Shown here piece by piece: positions 29,713 through 38,526 of a DNA stretch of 43,330 nt. Source of the stretch: AM-0621 sp964386705 (GTDB lineage Bacteria; Planctomycetota; Planctomycetia; Planctomycetales; Planctomycetaceae). Location: contig CAYLTY010000044.1 of NCBI GenBank assembly GCA_964386705.1, forward strand, positions 1-43,330. Direction: 5' to 3'. The translations under genes were made by a program, and so were the position numbers. The stretch's first letter is position 1; each line of letters begins with the position of its first letter. The notes under the pieces are model-generated. The model made no database searches and was not told where the DNA came from. It saw only the letters and a list, made by a program, of their open reading frames with translations.

Positions 29713-30315
29713 ATGCGCGTCAACTTCAAGGTTCGAGCCTTCTTCGACGATCCCAAAGTCATCGCCATCACGACGGAGAAAGAACGCAAGCCACTGTCCA
29801 AAGCAGGTGCGTTCGTTCGTCGCCGACAGATGAGCATCATCCGCCGTCGCAAGCGCGCATCGAATCCCGGTGAGCCACCAAGCGCCCACGGTGACGATCT
29901 CAAGAAACGCATTGAGTTTGATTACGACTCCGCTTCACGCGGTGTCGTCGTCGGTGCCATCAAGCTCAACAAGGTCCAGTTCGCTGCGTCTCTGTTCTCG
30001 CAGACGACGGTACCGCACACGCTCGAATTCGGTGGTCAAGGCACTCGCGTTGAAGAACGACTTGCGGGCCCGCTGCGCGAAACCAACTGGATCGGGTCCG
30101 ACTACCGCCGCAAAGAGACCAAACACGCGATCTCAATGTTCCGCAAAACAGGTCAGCGACAAATCACGCTCAACTTGTCCGAGCGCGGTGGGCCACCTGT
30201 TTTCGTCGCCTATCGAATCGTCAAGGCCACCATCGAAGCGCGTCCGTCTGTCGGTCCCGCACTGGAGCACGAACGCCCGAAGTTCCCCGGACTCTTCGCC
30301 AACTCACTCACTTAA
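29713..30315 (+). CDS. HK97 gp10-like tail completion protein
   Basis: 200 residues. A basic N-terminal helix (KAGAFVRRRQMSIIRRRKRA), a G-E-P-P-S-A-H segment and the strand pair around PHTLEFGGQG are typical of gp10-like neck/tail proteins, in which the protein sits at the head-tail joint. The C-terminus (ARPSVGPALEHERPKFPGLF) with R-P-x-x-x-P-A matches the usual ending of the family. Confidence 0.68.
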   Translation: MRVNFKVRAFFDDPKVIAITTEKERKPLSKAGAFVRRRQMSIIRRRKRASNPGEPPSAHGDDLKKRIEFDYDSASRGVVVGAIKLNKVQFAASLFSQTTVPHTLEFGGQGTRVEERLAGPLRETNWIGSDYRRKETKHAISMFRKTGQRQITLNLSERGGPPVFVAYRIVKATIEARPSVGPALEHERPKFPGLFANSLT

Positions 30316-30331
30316 CCCGCCAGGAATAATC

Positions 30332-30673
30332 ATGCCGAAACCCATGTCGATCGCCGACAAGATCAAATCCGCCCAAGAGCAGCTTGAAGTCATCTGCAAG
30401 GGTGGTAACCCGGACCAGTTGACCAACGTGGAAAGCGCCATCTTCGATGCCGTGGTCGATTCCAAGCCAGGTGTCGACAAGGGCCTCGACGAACAACGCA
30501 AACGCCCGCGCAAGAAGTACACCGAGGTTAACGCCCTCGACTTCCTGAACCTGATCAAAGCCCAGCCGCTGCCGCAGATCGAAGCGCCGCAGACGAACAA
30601 CACGCCCACGGTTCCGACCGCGACGAACACCGACGAGACGCACGAACCGCCCGCCACCACCGACGAAGACTAA
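30332..30673 (+). CDS. Hypothetical tail-region protein
   Basis: 113 residues from ATG 30332. A helical N-terminus (ADKIKSAQEQLEVICKGGNP), a basic centre (DEQRKRPRKKYTEV) and a proline/threonine-rich, acidic tail suggest a small accessory protein. No family is recognised. A palindromic repeat lies in the 100-bp gap after it. Confidence 0.55.
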   Translation: MPKPMSIADKIKSAQEQLEVICKGGNPDQLTNVESAIFDAVVDSKPGVDKGLDEQRKRPRKKYTEVNALDFLNLIKAQPLPQIEAPQTNNTPTVPTATNTDETHEPPATTDED

Positions 30674-30710
30674 CCCGCCGCGATCGTCCGTCCCTGAATC
30701 ATGCCAGCCA

Positions 30711-30733
30711 GGCGGACAGGATTGTCCGCCCTA
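30711..30733 (-). repeat. GGCGGACA palindrome, inverted copy
   Basis: Arms GGCGGACA and TGTCCGCC enclose GGAT; the flank CCTA shows the element is in the opposite direction to most copies. It carries a G-C pair where the 26159 copy has A-T, a compensatory change. Confidence 0.82.
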
Positions 30734-30773
30734 ATTCACTTCCCGCCCGCCTTCTCCATTCGGAGCCGCCTTC

Positions 30774-31235
30774 ATGGTCACCATCAAATCGAAGATCGGT
30801 GCGAAATCGTACCTGTATTACACCACCTCGCTCGCGTCATCCCCGGTGTGGACGCTGTTCGCCGAAATCGTCGACGACAAACTCACCCGCAAACACACCG
30901 CCGTCGACACGTCCAGCCGATCCACACGCGGACAGAAGACGTTCGGCAAGGGGCTCGAAGAGACCGAGATCTCTTTCAAACACATCTACGAACACGATGA
31001 CGCTGTGTGGGACTTCCTCGAAGGCGCGAGCCGCGACACGGATGACATCTACTTCATCGCCCGCGTGGATGTGCCGATCGCCGATGCCGATGAAGACGAC
31101 GACGGCGACGTGCTCGCCTGCCAGCTACACGACTACGAAGACGACCGCCCGCTGGACGGTCCGTGGATGCAGACCGGAGTCTGGAAGCAAGTCAAGAACG
31201 CCAACGGCTGCCCGACGAAGGTGTCGGCTCTGTAA
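30774..31235 (+). CDS. Major tail tube protein
   Basis: 153 residues. The order of elements (VWTLFAEIVDDKLTRKHTAV, then GLEETEISFKHIYEHDDAVW) is typical of tail tube proteins of siphoviruses, where an early strand with 'xxEIxDD' precedes a T-x-x-E-I-x-F strand. An acidic loop (DADEDDDGD) is at about residue 104. It lies two genes before the tape measure and just before the chaperone, as expected. Confidence 0.75.
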   Translation: MVTIKSKIGAKSYLYYTTSLASSPVWTLFAEIVDDKLTRKHTAVDTSSRSTRGQKTFGKGLEETEISFKHIYEHDDAVWDFLEGASRDTDDIYFIARVDVPIADADEDDDGDVLACQLHDYEDDRPLDGPWMQTGVWKQVKNANGCPTKVSAL

Positions 31236-31257
31236 CGCCGATCGCTGCGCGATCCGG

Positions 31258-31342
31258 CGAGGGGTTAGGGATCAGGGAATAGGGGTTAGCCACACCTCCG
31301 TCTTCCGATCTCTAACCCCTAAACCCTATCCCCCAACCCCTT
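31258..31342 (+). repeat. Inverted pair of GGGGTTAGG repeats
   Basis: GAGGGGTTAGGG...AATAGGGGTTAG (31258-31289) is followed by CTAACCCCTAAACCCTATCC and CCCAACCCC (from about 31312). The pair can form a long hairpin with a loop of about 22 bases between the tail tube and the chaperone genes. It may work as a partial terminator that lowers chaperone expression relative to tube protein. Confidence 0.7.
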
Positions 31343-31351
31343 CTCAATCCC

Positions 31352-31861
31352 ATGCCGCTGACCATCGGAATCGCGCTCGAACTCGCCAAACAAGACGAAC
31401 GGTTGGACTTCCTCAAGAACCCTCCGCAGGTCCTCGCGTCACTGCCGGATCCCACCGTGCTGTTGCCGCTGGCCAGTGCCATCACCGGCCGCGAACAGAA
31501 AGACATCGCTGCGGAACTGACCGCCGAAAAGTACCTCGCGCTCCAGGCTGAGGTCGAAGCGGAGCTATTCCGTTTTTTCCTACCCCAGCGCCGCGAATTG
31601 ATTACCCGGTTCCGCGACGCCATCGAGCAAGAGTCGAACGCCAGCGCGCTGAGCTTGCTCGTGAGCTTGCAGAAAACCCGCCCGATCCCACCTGGTGGCC
31701 CCGAGTCTGGAGCGCCGCCGGAGTCCTCCGCATCGACCCCCGACCATTCACCGTCCGACAGCTCGAAGACATGCGAAACGGATACGACCGCGACCAGTGG
31801 TCCCGCCTCGCAACTCTCGGAAGCTGGATCTTCAACAGCCAACCCCGTACCCGAGCTGTAA
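31352..31861 (+). CDS. Tail assembly chaperone, short form (gpG-like)
   Basis: 169 residues if read without frameshift. The first 105 residues look real (LASLPDPTVLLPLASAITGR, then ELFRFFLPQRRELITRFRDA, with the FFxPxRR motif of these chaperones). From about residue 108 the frame turns into a Pro/Ser/Thr-rich sequence, while the -1 frame becomes convincing protein. Chaperones coat the tape measure protein during tail assembly and are made in short and frameshifted long forms. The gene sits between tail tube and tape measure, its standard position. Confidence 0.78.
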   Translation: MPLTIGIALELAKQDERLDFLKNPPQVLASLPDPTVLLPLASAITGREQKDIAAELTAEKYLALQAEVEAELFRFFLPQRRELITRFRDAIEQESNASALSLLVSLQKTRPIPPGGPESGAPPESSASTPDHSPSDSSKTCETDTTATSGPASQLSEAGSSTANPVPEL

Positions 31862-31902
31862 GCCCCGACCGCCTGCTGCCCCGCCGTTATCAGGACGAAT
31901 GA
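31579..31902 (+). CDS. Tail assembly chaperone, -1 frameshift extension (gpT-like)
   Basis: This frame is open from before 31579 to TGA 31900-31902 and has no good start of its own. It encodes DPTWWPRVWSAAGVLRIDPR followed by PFTVRQLEDMRNGYDRDQW, which is the conserved end of phage tail chaperone long forms (AG-x-L-x-x-D-P-x-x-F-T-x-R-x-L). Two slip sites could link it to the short form: T-TTT-TTC at 31573-31579, in the right phase, and AAA-A within CAG-AAA-ACC at 31670-31678. Either gives a 183-residue fusion. Confidence 0.76.
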   Translation, partial: PTPAPRIDYPVPRRHRARVERQRAELARELAENPPDPTWWPRVWSAAGVLRIDPRPFTVRQLEDMRNGYDRDQWSRLATLGSWIFNSQPRTRAVSPDRLLPRRYQDE

Positions 31903-31978
31903 GCCGCCAGGCGCTAGCCGCGGGTGATTCAAAACCAGAACCACCAACCAAGCCCGAAAAACCAAGCACAACCTCCCC

Positions 31979-34204
31979 ATGTCCGCCAGTGGAATTCAAG
32001 CCGGGTCCGCTTATGTCCGCATCTTCGGGGACAAGAGCGCTCTCGTGCGCGAACTCAAGGGGGCCGGTACCGACCTGTCGAACTGGGCTTCCAGCGCTGG
32101 TCGGATCGGGGGAGCGTTGCTCGGTGTCGGAGCCGCGGGTGGGGCTGGTCTCGCCAAGACCACCCAGATGTTTGCGAACACCGGTTCCGAACTCGATGAC
32201 ATGAGCCAGCGGACGGGTGTCGCCGGTAGCAAGCTAAGTCAGTTCCAGTACGGGCTCGAGCAATCCGGGGCGGACTTGCCGACACTCGAAACCGGCCTGA
32301 AGAAAATGCAGGACGGTCTGGTCTGGCCGTCTGATACTCAGAAAGCCAACGCCACACTGGCCGAACTCCGCATCAACGCGTCGAAGTTCCGAGGCGCCAC
32401 AGGTGACGAACAATTCATCCAGCTCGCCGAAGCCATCTCCCGGATTGAAGACCCGGCCGCCAGAACCGCCGCAGCGATCGATGTCTTCGGGAAGTCGGGA
32501 ACGCAGCTGCTGCCGTTCCTCAAAGAGGGCAGGGCTGGTATCGAAGCCCTGATGTCTGAGTCCGATCGTCTTGGACTGACTCTGAGTGATGACGACATCG
32601 CTTCCGCCGCCAAGCTGGGTGACACCTACGACCGCGTCGCCGCCACCGCCAAACGTGCGGGAGTCGCCATTGGAGCCGCCCTCGCCCCCGCCGCCGAAGA
32701 AGCTGCCAACGCGATTGCTGAAGCCACCGGAGCCGCTTCCAAGTGGATCAGCGAGAACCGGGGAGTCGTCACGGTTGCCGCAGCGATTACGGGAGCAACC
32801 GCCGCTGCTGGTGTCGGCGTGATCGGCTTGGGTGTCGCGCTCAAGGCCGGTTCGATCGTCGCTTCTGCTGCGTCGATCGCCTGGATGGCGTGTGGAACAG
32901 CCTTGGCATTCCTCACCAGCCCGATCGGTCTCGTTGTCGCTGCGCTGGGAGCCGCCGCCTACGCGTCCGGAACGACGGGCGATGAGTTCTCCGAAATGGT
33001 CGGAGACGCTCTTCCTGAATTCAACACCTTGAAGACAGAAGGCTCTGCAGCGTTCTCGCAACTGGAGACGGACGCCAAAACCGCCCTGAGTGGAATCCGC
33101 GCTGCGCTCGCCTCTGGTGATCTCTCGGCTGCCGCGGGAGTCGCCTGGTCCCTGATAGAACTCGAATGGACCCGTGGAATCACCGGCATCGAAGCGAAGT
33201 ATGCCGAGTTCAAGGACACAATGGCCGGTGCCTTCTCCCGCCTCTATGTGGATGGGATCGACAGTGCCCTGCAGGGCTGGAACCTGATTCAGAACGCCTG
33301 GGACGCCGGGTCGGAGTATCTCTCCAGCGTCTGGGATTCCGTCGCCGACGTGATGCTCTCAGTCTTCGATCGCCTCGCCATCGGAGCACAAGGTGCCGGA
33401 AAGGTCATCGGTGCATTGGTCAACGTCTGGGCGGAAATGATCTCTCAGAATCCGCTGGACGTGGACCTCGTCAAGATCTTCACGCGTGAATTCGATGCGG
33501 TTGATGCCTGGGGTCAGGAGCAACATGAGAAACGCCGTGCCAAGTCCGAACAGCGTTCAAAGGATATGAATGTCAAGCGCAGTGAAGGCACGGCAAACCG
33601 CTCAGCCGAGTTCCAGAAGCGTGACTCTGAACGTCAGGCGCTGGTCGACCGCATGCGAGGCGACATCGAAGAACAGGCCGAGATTGATGCAGCCAACCGT
33701 CGCCAGCGAATTCAGGACGCTACGGTCGGAGTGCAACAGGCCGAAGAGAAACTCAAAACGGCTACAGAAAAGGCGCTGAGCACTGAGCGCAAATCCGACG
33801 ACAAGAAGAAAAAGACATCGTCCGATGGTCCTGGCGGAACCGCTGAAAGCAAATCCGAAGTCCGGGGAACCACGCAAGCCGGCGTTGCCTCGCAACTGGC
33901 GTTCTCGATCGGTTTCGGAAGCAAGCCCACAACGCCGCCGCCGAGCGACGACCCCACGAAGTCAGCCGGTCGAGCGAACGCCGTTGCCGCTGAAAACGCG
34001 ATGATGGCCGCCAACCGCCGAGACCTCCCGCCGGGGGCTGCGGATCAGCTCAACGGCGGGACCTATGCCGACCGGCAGAACCGCGAGACCGCCGCGCTCG
34101 AAAAGACCTTGAAAGTCGATCTCGGCGACGGCATCGGAGTGCTGGCCGGGAAACTCGACGCTGTCGTGAACGCCATCAACGGACTGGAGGCGTTGTATGC
34201 CTAG
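31979..34204 (+). CDS. Tail tape measure protein
   Basis: 741 residues. The beginning (AYVRIFGDKSALVRELKGAG, then LSNWASSAGRIGGALLGVGA) and the DDMSQRTGVAGSKLSQFQYG segment are typical of TMP N-termini. A central hydrophobic region (about residues 255-325) may be the part that enters the membrane on DNA ejection. A long charged coiled coil follows (about 510-620, with repeated KxxE patterns). At roughly 0.15 nm per residue, its length predicts a tail of about 110 nm. Confidence 0.92.
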   Translation: MSASGIQAGSAYVRIFGDKSALVRELKGAGTDLSNWASSAGRIGGALLGVGAAGGAGLAKTTQMFANTGSELDDMSQRTGVAGSKLSQFQYGLEQSGADLPTLETGLKKMQDGLVWPSDTQKANATLAELRINASKFRGATGDEQFIQLAEAISRIEDPAARTAAAIDVFGKSGTQLLPFLKEGRAGIEALMSESDRLGLTLSDDDIASAAKLGDTYDRVAATAKRAGVAIGAALAPAAEEAANAIAEATGAASKWISENRGVVTVAAAITGATAAAGVGVIGLGVALKAGSIVASAASIAWMACGTALAFLTSPIGLVVAALGAAAYASGTTGDEFSEMVGDALPEFNTLKTEGSAAFSQLETDAKTALSGIRAALASGDLSAAAGVAWSLIELEWTRGITGIEAKYAEFKDTMAGAFSRLYVDGIDSALQGWNLIQNAWDAGSEYLSSVWDSVADVMLSVFDRLAIGAQGAGKVIGALVNVWAEMISQNPLDVDLVKIFTREFDAVDAWGQEQHEKRRAKSEQRSKDMNVKRSEGTANRSAEFQKRDSERQALVDRMRGDIEEQAEIDAANRRQRIQDATVGVQQAEEKLKTATEKALSTERKSDDKKKKTSSDGPGGTAESKSEVRGTTQAGVASQLAFSIGFGSKPTTPPPSDDPTKSAGRANAVAAENAMMAANRRDLPPGAADQLNGGTYADRQNRETAALEKTLKVDLGDGIGVLAGKLDAVVNAINGLEALYA

Positions 34205-35051
34205 CATTCTCGACCAACTGGAAACCAACGAACGCGTCGGAGTCCGCGAGATCATCCGCGGTGCACGTCCCAAGGTCACCACTGAGTTCGTCACCACCGG
34301 GACCGAGGACCACGACCTCGCCTACACCTTCACGCTGAACAACATCCCGCAGACGGTTGATGGCCTGCTGTTGCACGAGATCAAGAAGAAGGACACCGAG
34401 GGCCCCTCGACGTTCTACTTTACGGTCACGTATGCCGTTGATCCGATCCCCACGCCGAACAACCCCTTCGCCGCTCGAGGCACCACTCGCGGCGGTCGCT
34501 CGAAGATCTTCCGTTCGTATGAAACCACCTCCGAGTATGCCTACGGCGGTGTCGATCCACTGGAACTGAACGGAGCGATCGAGTTCGACACCAAGTCCGG
34601 AAACGTCAACGGGGCGGACGTCTTTTCGAAGAACCTGGAATTCAGCTGGGACATCTATCTGCCCGCAGCTGTGTTCTCGACGACATATCTGCGGATGCTG
34701 TACGCGATGACGCCCAGCATCAACGAATTCGCGTGGGCCGGTGGCCTGTTCAAGCCCGCCGAATGCCTCTTCATGGGCGCCGACTGGGAACTGACCAAGG
34801 ACCCGAACGACCCCACCACCGACCTGGTCAAGCTGGGTTTCTACTTCGGTGGTTCCATCGAAGAACAGATCACGATCGACGGCTTCAACGGTGGCAGCCC
34901 GATCGTCAAACCCGGCTGGCATCACCTCTGGCTGACGTGGTTCGAGGACAAGAACCCGACGTCAGGCATGTTCATCAAAAGCCCGAGCGAAGTCCGGGTC
35001 GAACGCCTTTACAAGTGGTTCGACTTCAAGAAGCTCGGTCTCGGTTTCTAG
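34197..35051 (+). CDS. Tail-tip protein, hypothetical
   Basis: 284 residues, eight bases of overlap with the tape measure gene. Beta-rich with a repeated tryptophan/aromatic pattern (LEFSWDIYLPAAVFSTTYLR, GWHHLWLTWFEDKNP). The position after the tape measure is that of distal tail proteins, but the sequence does not show a clear Dit signature. Confidence 0.6.
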   Translation: MPSILDQLETNERVGVREIIRGARPKVTTEFVTTGTEDHDLAYTFTLNNIPQTVDGLLLHEIKKKDTEGPSTFYFTVTYAVDPIPTPNNPFAARGTTRGGRSKIFRSYETTSEYAYGGVDPLELNGAIEFDTKSGNVNGADVFSKNLEFSWDIYLPAAVFSTTYLRMLYAMTPSINEFAWAGGLFKPAECLFMGADWELTKDPNDPTTDLVKLGFYFGGSIEEQITIDGFNGGSPIVKPGWHHLWLTWFEDKNPTSGMFIKSPSEVRVERLYKWFDFKKLGLGF

Positions 35052-35105
35052 CCCGCCGCAACTCACTTCCCACCCCGCCCGTTCTCTCCCTTCGGAGCCG
35101 CCAAC

Positions 35106-35573
35106 ATGGCCTACGCCATCAGCAACAAGTATCTCGCCCTCGCTTTCAGCCCGAGCGGTTTCCCGCTCGATAACCACGTCGAAGTCGTGCTTTGCATGTC
35201 AGACAACGATTGCCTGACGACAGTCCCGGACGCCGACGACAGCAGTGAAATCAATGAAGACGTGATGGACGGGTCGGGTTACACCGACAAGCCGCTCTAT
35301 GTGGACGTCGTCCGCAACGACACGAACAACCGGGCCGACTTCATCAGCAAGGCCAGCGGTCTCGGCTCCGCCGTGAATCAGATTGTCTGGACAGCGCTCG
35401 GGGCTGGTACCCGCAACGTCGAAGGTGTGTTGATCCGGACAACCGGATCTCACGCCGTACCCGACTGTCCGATTGCCTACGTCGAACTCGCCGAAGCCAA
35501 AGCGGCCAATGGCGAAGACTTCAAGCTCAACTTGGACGCCACCGGCATCTTGAAGGCCCGCAAAGCTGCCTGA
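35106..35573 (+). CDS. Tail-associated hypothetical protein
   Basis: 155 residues, beta-rich, with an acidic loop (TVPDADDSSEINEDVMDG) and a final segment AKAANGEDFKLNLDATGILK that resembles the ends of tail proteins with an immunoglobulin-like fold. No family is claimed. A palindromic repeat follows it. Confidence 0.58.
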   Translation: MAYAISNKYLALAFSPSGFPLDNHVEVVLCMSDNDCLTTVPDADDSSEINEDVMDGSGYTDKPLYVDVVRNDTNNRADFISKASGLGSAVNQIVWTALGAGTRNVEGVLIRTTGSHAVPDCPIAYVELAEAKAANGEDFKLNLDATGILKARKAA

Positions 35574-35611
35574 TTCGTGGTCAGCACTATTCGTGTGCCG
35601 ACATCCCCGTT

Positions 35612-35635
35612 GTAGGCCGGACAATCCTGTCCGGC
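35612..35635 (+). repeat. GCCGGACA palindrome
   Basis: Arms GCCGGACA and TGTCCGGC enclose ATCC after GTAG. Both arms differ from the 26159 copy in a matched way (C and G in place of A and T), which keeps pairing. Confidence 0.85.
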
Positions 35636-35664
35636 TCGAACGGCTACCGTCCTGAGGTTCCGAA

Positions 35665-36744
35665 ATGCCGACACTTACTCACTCATCGCCAGTTTACGCG
35701 TACGGCGGTCCATGGGAATCACCCGATTGGAACGTCCCGGCCGGTGCAGCGTCGTTGGGTAGCAATGGCGTCTTTAGTTACATCTGGTTCGAGGACGAAG
35801 AGTTTGCGGATATGGGGTCAGTCAGCTCTGCCACGCTGACGATCTACGGTTTTGGAGCCCCTGGTACGGACGAAGTTGTCCGTATCAAGGGCGACAAGTC
35901 CAGTGGTAGCCCCATGCTGCCGGTCGACTTGAACGACGCGCAGACTCGGTCCCCGCTGACATCGGCGAGCGAGTCGAAGAACGTCAACGGCTTGGCGAGT
36001 TGGCCGTTCGATGTGACGGCGATCTATAGCGAGATCAATGGCGCTGTCGGTGCGATAACGGCCCTCCATTTCTTGATGGAGAACATTGACTACCACGGCT
36101 CTGGAATGACCGGCCTAACCGCCGTTCTGTCGATTGAGTATTCGCTTGGAGAGGAAGCGTTTATCGAAGTCGACCAGCCGGAAGGCATCATTGAAATCGA
36201 AGCCGCCGAGATGTCGGCCGAAGTGCACGTCAACGCCACGCAGCCAGAAGCGGTGATCGAACTCGAAGCCGCGACGATGTCCGCCATCACTCCGGTACTG
36301 GTCAGCCAGGCTGAAGCGGTCATTGAACTGGAAGCGTCGACACCCACCGCCGCCGTCAATCTCGCCGTAACAATGCCGGAAGCGGTGATCGAACTTGAAT
36401 GCGCGGTGATGGAGGCCGAGACGTCAGTCGTCGCCACACTGCCCGAAGCGTTCATTGAACTCGAAGCCGCTTCGATGACCGCCATCATGGCCGTCGTCGC
36501 CACACTGCCCGAAGCGTTCATTGAACTCGAAGCCGCTTCGATGACCGCCATCATGGCCGTCCTCGCCAGCCAGCCGGAAGCATTGATCGAAATCGAAGCC
36601 GCCTCAATGACCGGCCGCCCGAACATTGCCGTCAGCGCACCGGAAGCCGTAATCGAATTGGAAGCGGGCCGTCTGTGGGCCCCGGCCGCGTGGAAGACGG
36701 TAAAGGCGACGCAAATCAAAGCTTCGGCGGTGACCGCCAAATAA
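35665..36744 (+). CDS. Repeat-containing tail fibre-like protein
   Basis: 359 residues. Residues 1-150 form a beta-rich domain of the kind found at virion-attached fibres or in carbohydrate-binding modules (SATLTIYGFGAPGTDEVVRI, ALHFLMENIDYHGSGMTGLT). Residues about 165-340 consist of eight copies of a 22-residue unit with the core PEAVIELEAASMTA. The regular unit suggests a solenoid or elongated stalk. A receptor-binding or structural tail fibre role is likely from gene order, not from homology. Confidence 0.68.
   Translation: MPTLTHSSPVYAYGGPWESPDWNVPAGAASLGSNGVFSYIWFEDEEFADMGSVSSATLTIYGFGAPGTDEVVRIKGDKSSGSPMLPVDLNDAQTRSPLTSASESKNVNGLASWPFDVTAIYSEINGAVGAITALHFLMENIDYHGSGMTGLTAVLSIEYSLGEEAFIEVDQPEGIIEIEAAEMSAEVHVNATQPEAVIELEAATMSAITPVLVSQAEAVIELEASTPTAAVNLAVTMPEAVIELECAVMEAETSVVATLPEAFIELEAASMTAIMAVVATLPEAFIELEAASMTAIMAVLASQPEALIEIEAASMTGRPNIAVSAPEAVIELEAGRLWAPAAWKTVKATQIKASAVTAK
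36165..36690 (+). repeat. Eight tandem 66-bp coding repeats
   Basis: Unit length is 66 bp (22 codons). Copies 36427-36492 and 36493-36558 are identical at the DNA level, while the others have diverged. This indicates recent unequal duplication and a potentially variable copy number. Confidence 0.9.
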
Positions 36745-36753
36745 GGGGGCCAC

Positions 36754-37359
36754 ATGGCCAACGCGTTCTCAGAAAAAACAACAGTCAGCGTCGGCTGCAC
36801 ATTCCTGACCGAGACCGGTGCAGCCGTCAATCTCGGCGCGCTCGATGTGTGCCGCGGCAGTGTGCACAACGAGAACAATGAGGTCATTCGCTCGTCAGAC
36901 TCGCTGATTGGAAACCCGGATGTCTCGCTCCCCTCAAACGGTAAGTTCCTGTGGTACCTGACGCCGTACGACACCGAGATGCCGCCCGCCAGCGAATTCG
37001 GTTCATCCGAAGGCCGCACAGCCTACGTCCGCCTGGCTTGGGCTTCCGAATCGAACGAACTGCTGACAGGTCCAATGGCCACCACGAACAACAGCCGCGA
37101 AGTGGTGATCACCCACCCGAGTCATGGACTCAGCGTGCGTGACGCCGTGTTCCTGGAAGCCGCGTCCGACGTCGGGGGTCTGGACTTTGACAGTTGCTGG
37201 GTGGTGTCCGAAGTGATCAACGCCAACAGCTACAAGATCCAGCACCACCGACTGGCCACGTCCACGGCCTCGGGAGGCGGTTCCGTTCGAGTCTGGAAGA
37301 AGTGCCGTTCGGCCGTCGCCAAGATCCCCTTTCAGGTCCTCCGGGACGATCCACATTAA
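36754..37359 (+). CDS. Tail-region hypothetical protein
   Basis: 201 residues. The N-terminal half (KTTVSVGCTFLTETGAAVNL, DVCRGSVHNENNEVIRSSDS) is beta-rich. A central segment (TNNSREVVITHPSHGLSVRD, then AVFLEAASDVGG) resembles the ubiquitin-activating-like strand of phage tail-tip/baseplate proteins known to start with 'ITHxxHGLxxGD'. That short motif is common in structural tail proteins. The C-terminus is basic. Confidence 0.62.
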   Translation: MANAFSEKTTVSVGCTFLTETGAAVNLGALDVCRGSVHNENNEVIRSSDSLIGNPDVSLPSNGKFLWYLTPYDTEMPPASEFGSSEGRTAYVRLAWASESNELLTGPMATTNNSREVVITHPSHGLSVRDAVFLEAASDVGGLDFDSCWVVSEVINANSYKIQHHRLATSTASGGGSVRVWKKCRSAVAKIPFQVLRDDPH

Positions 37360-37370
37360 GCCACTTCGCT

Positions 37371-37394
37371 GTAGGGCGGACAATCCTGTCCGCC
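37371..37394 (+). repeat. GGCGGACA palindrome
   Basis: Arms GGCGGACA and TGTCCGCC enclose ATCC after GTAG. It covaries with the other copies and lies 11 bases after the preceding stop. Confidence 0.85.
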
Positions 37395-37440
37395 TTACAT
37401 CAGTCTCATCCCGTCACCTCAGTCCCATTCCAAGATCCAC

Positions 37441-38526
37441 ATGAGACCCCGCCCCGGCCAACCCATCAGACGCCCGCGCGCGAACGACATCGCCCGCCAT
37501 AACGAACTGCTCGACCAGTTCGAGCGTCAGGGAACGCCACCGCTGCCCTACGCGCCGGGGATCATGCGCGTGCAGAACAAAAGCGGTCAGCGAGTCCCCA
37601 AAGGTGCCATCCTCGGCATCAAGTGGGATGAACGTCTCTGGGACATCAACGTCAGCGAACGGCAGTTCCTCGGAATGCCAGGTGTTGTCGGAGTTCAACC
37701 GCGACTGAAGACCATTAGCTCGCCCACGGTCGACGACCACATGCTCGACTGGGTGGTCACTCTGCAGCAGCTCGAAGAGGACGAAATCGGTCCGTGCGTG
37801 CTGTCCGGTCAAGCGTGGGTCCGCACCACCGTGCACGACGAGAACCACCTCTTCGTGATGCCCGTCGATGATGACCATACGCGAGTCCAGACAGCGACCG
37901 GCGGGATTGCTCGCATCATCTACACGGCTGATGAATACGAGGAAACGCCGGACCCCGACCAAGGCCGCTGGAGCCTGATCGAACTGCAACCCGCGACAAC
38001 AGTGTTCCTGAAAGGCTATCTCACCACTGACCTCGCTTCACCGGCCGCAGCGTCAACCTCAACCACGATCGCCAGCGACGGAGCGATCGCAGAAGACAGC
38101 CAGACGCTTACCTCCGCGACCGGTTTCCCAGACACGCTCGACGAACCGGGTATCTCGCTGGAGATCACCGGAGCCGGTCCAGCCGGGGCGACAATCACCA
38201 CCACCGGGACCTACATTGACGCCCACACAATCACGATTGACACCCTTGCGGACACGACTGTCACGGGTGCCACTGTCCGCCGGGTGCGAACTCAATTCAG
38301 TCCCACCACCGCCACCATGCGCATTCACGAACGCCGCGGACTGCAGTGGTATCCCACGCCGTACTACGTGAAGGTCGAGAACATGGACCATTCACTTTCA
38401 GTGCTCGCGAAAACGTTCGTCGGTGTGCGTTCCGAGATGCGTGACAAGTGGAGCATCTACTGGGTGAGCTGCAATCCCGCACCGGGTTCCATCACCGCAC
38501 GTGGTACCGCTCTGGAGTCCCTATAA
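37441..38526 (+). CDS. Tail-tip or structural hypothetical protein
   Basis: 361 residues. The N-terminal part (ARHNELLDQFERQGTPPLPY) is helical, followed by beta-rich domains. Between about residues 195 and 275 there is a threonine/alanine/serine-rich segment with short strand repeats (TLTSATGFPDTLDEPG, TTTGTYIDAHTITIDT). A gene for a further large tail protein starts within its stop codon (TAATG at 38524-38528), so the two are translated in a coupled way. Confidence 0.6.
   Translation: MRPRPGQPIRRPRANDIARHNELLDQFERQGTPPLPYAPGIMRVQNKSGQRVPKGAILGIKWDERLWDINVSERQFLGMPGVVGVQPRLKTISSPTVDDHMLDWVVTLQQLEEDEIGPCVLSGQAWVRTTVHDENHLFVMPVDDDHTRVQTATGGIARIIYTADEYEETPDPDQGRWSLIELQPATTVFLKGYLTTDLASPAAASTSTTIASDGAIAEDSQTLTSATGFPDTLDEPGISLEITGAGPAGATITTTGTYIDAHTITIDTLADTTVTGATVRRVRTQFSPTTATMRIHERRGLQWYPTPYYVKVENMDHSLSVLAKTFVGVRSEMRDKWSIYWVSCNPAPGSITARGTALESL

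Noticed and set aside
4437..31342. GGGGTTAGG repeats as telomere-like ends
   Set aside because: They are short, internal, in both orientations and located between genes; nothing suggests linear ends.
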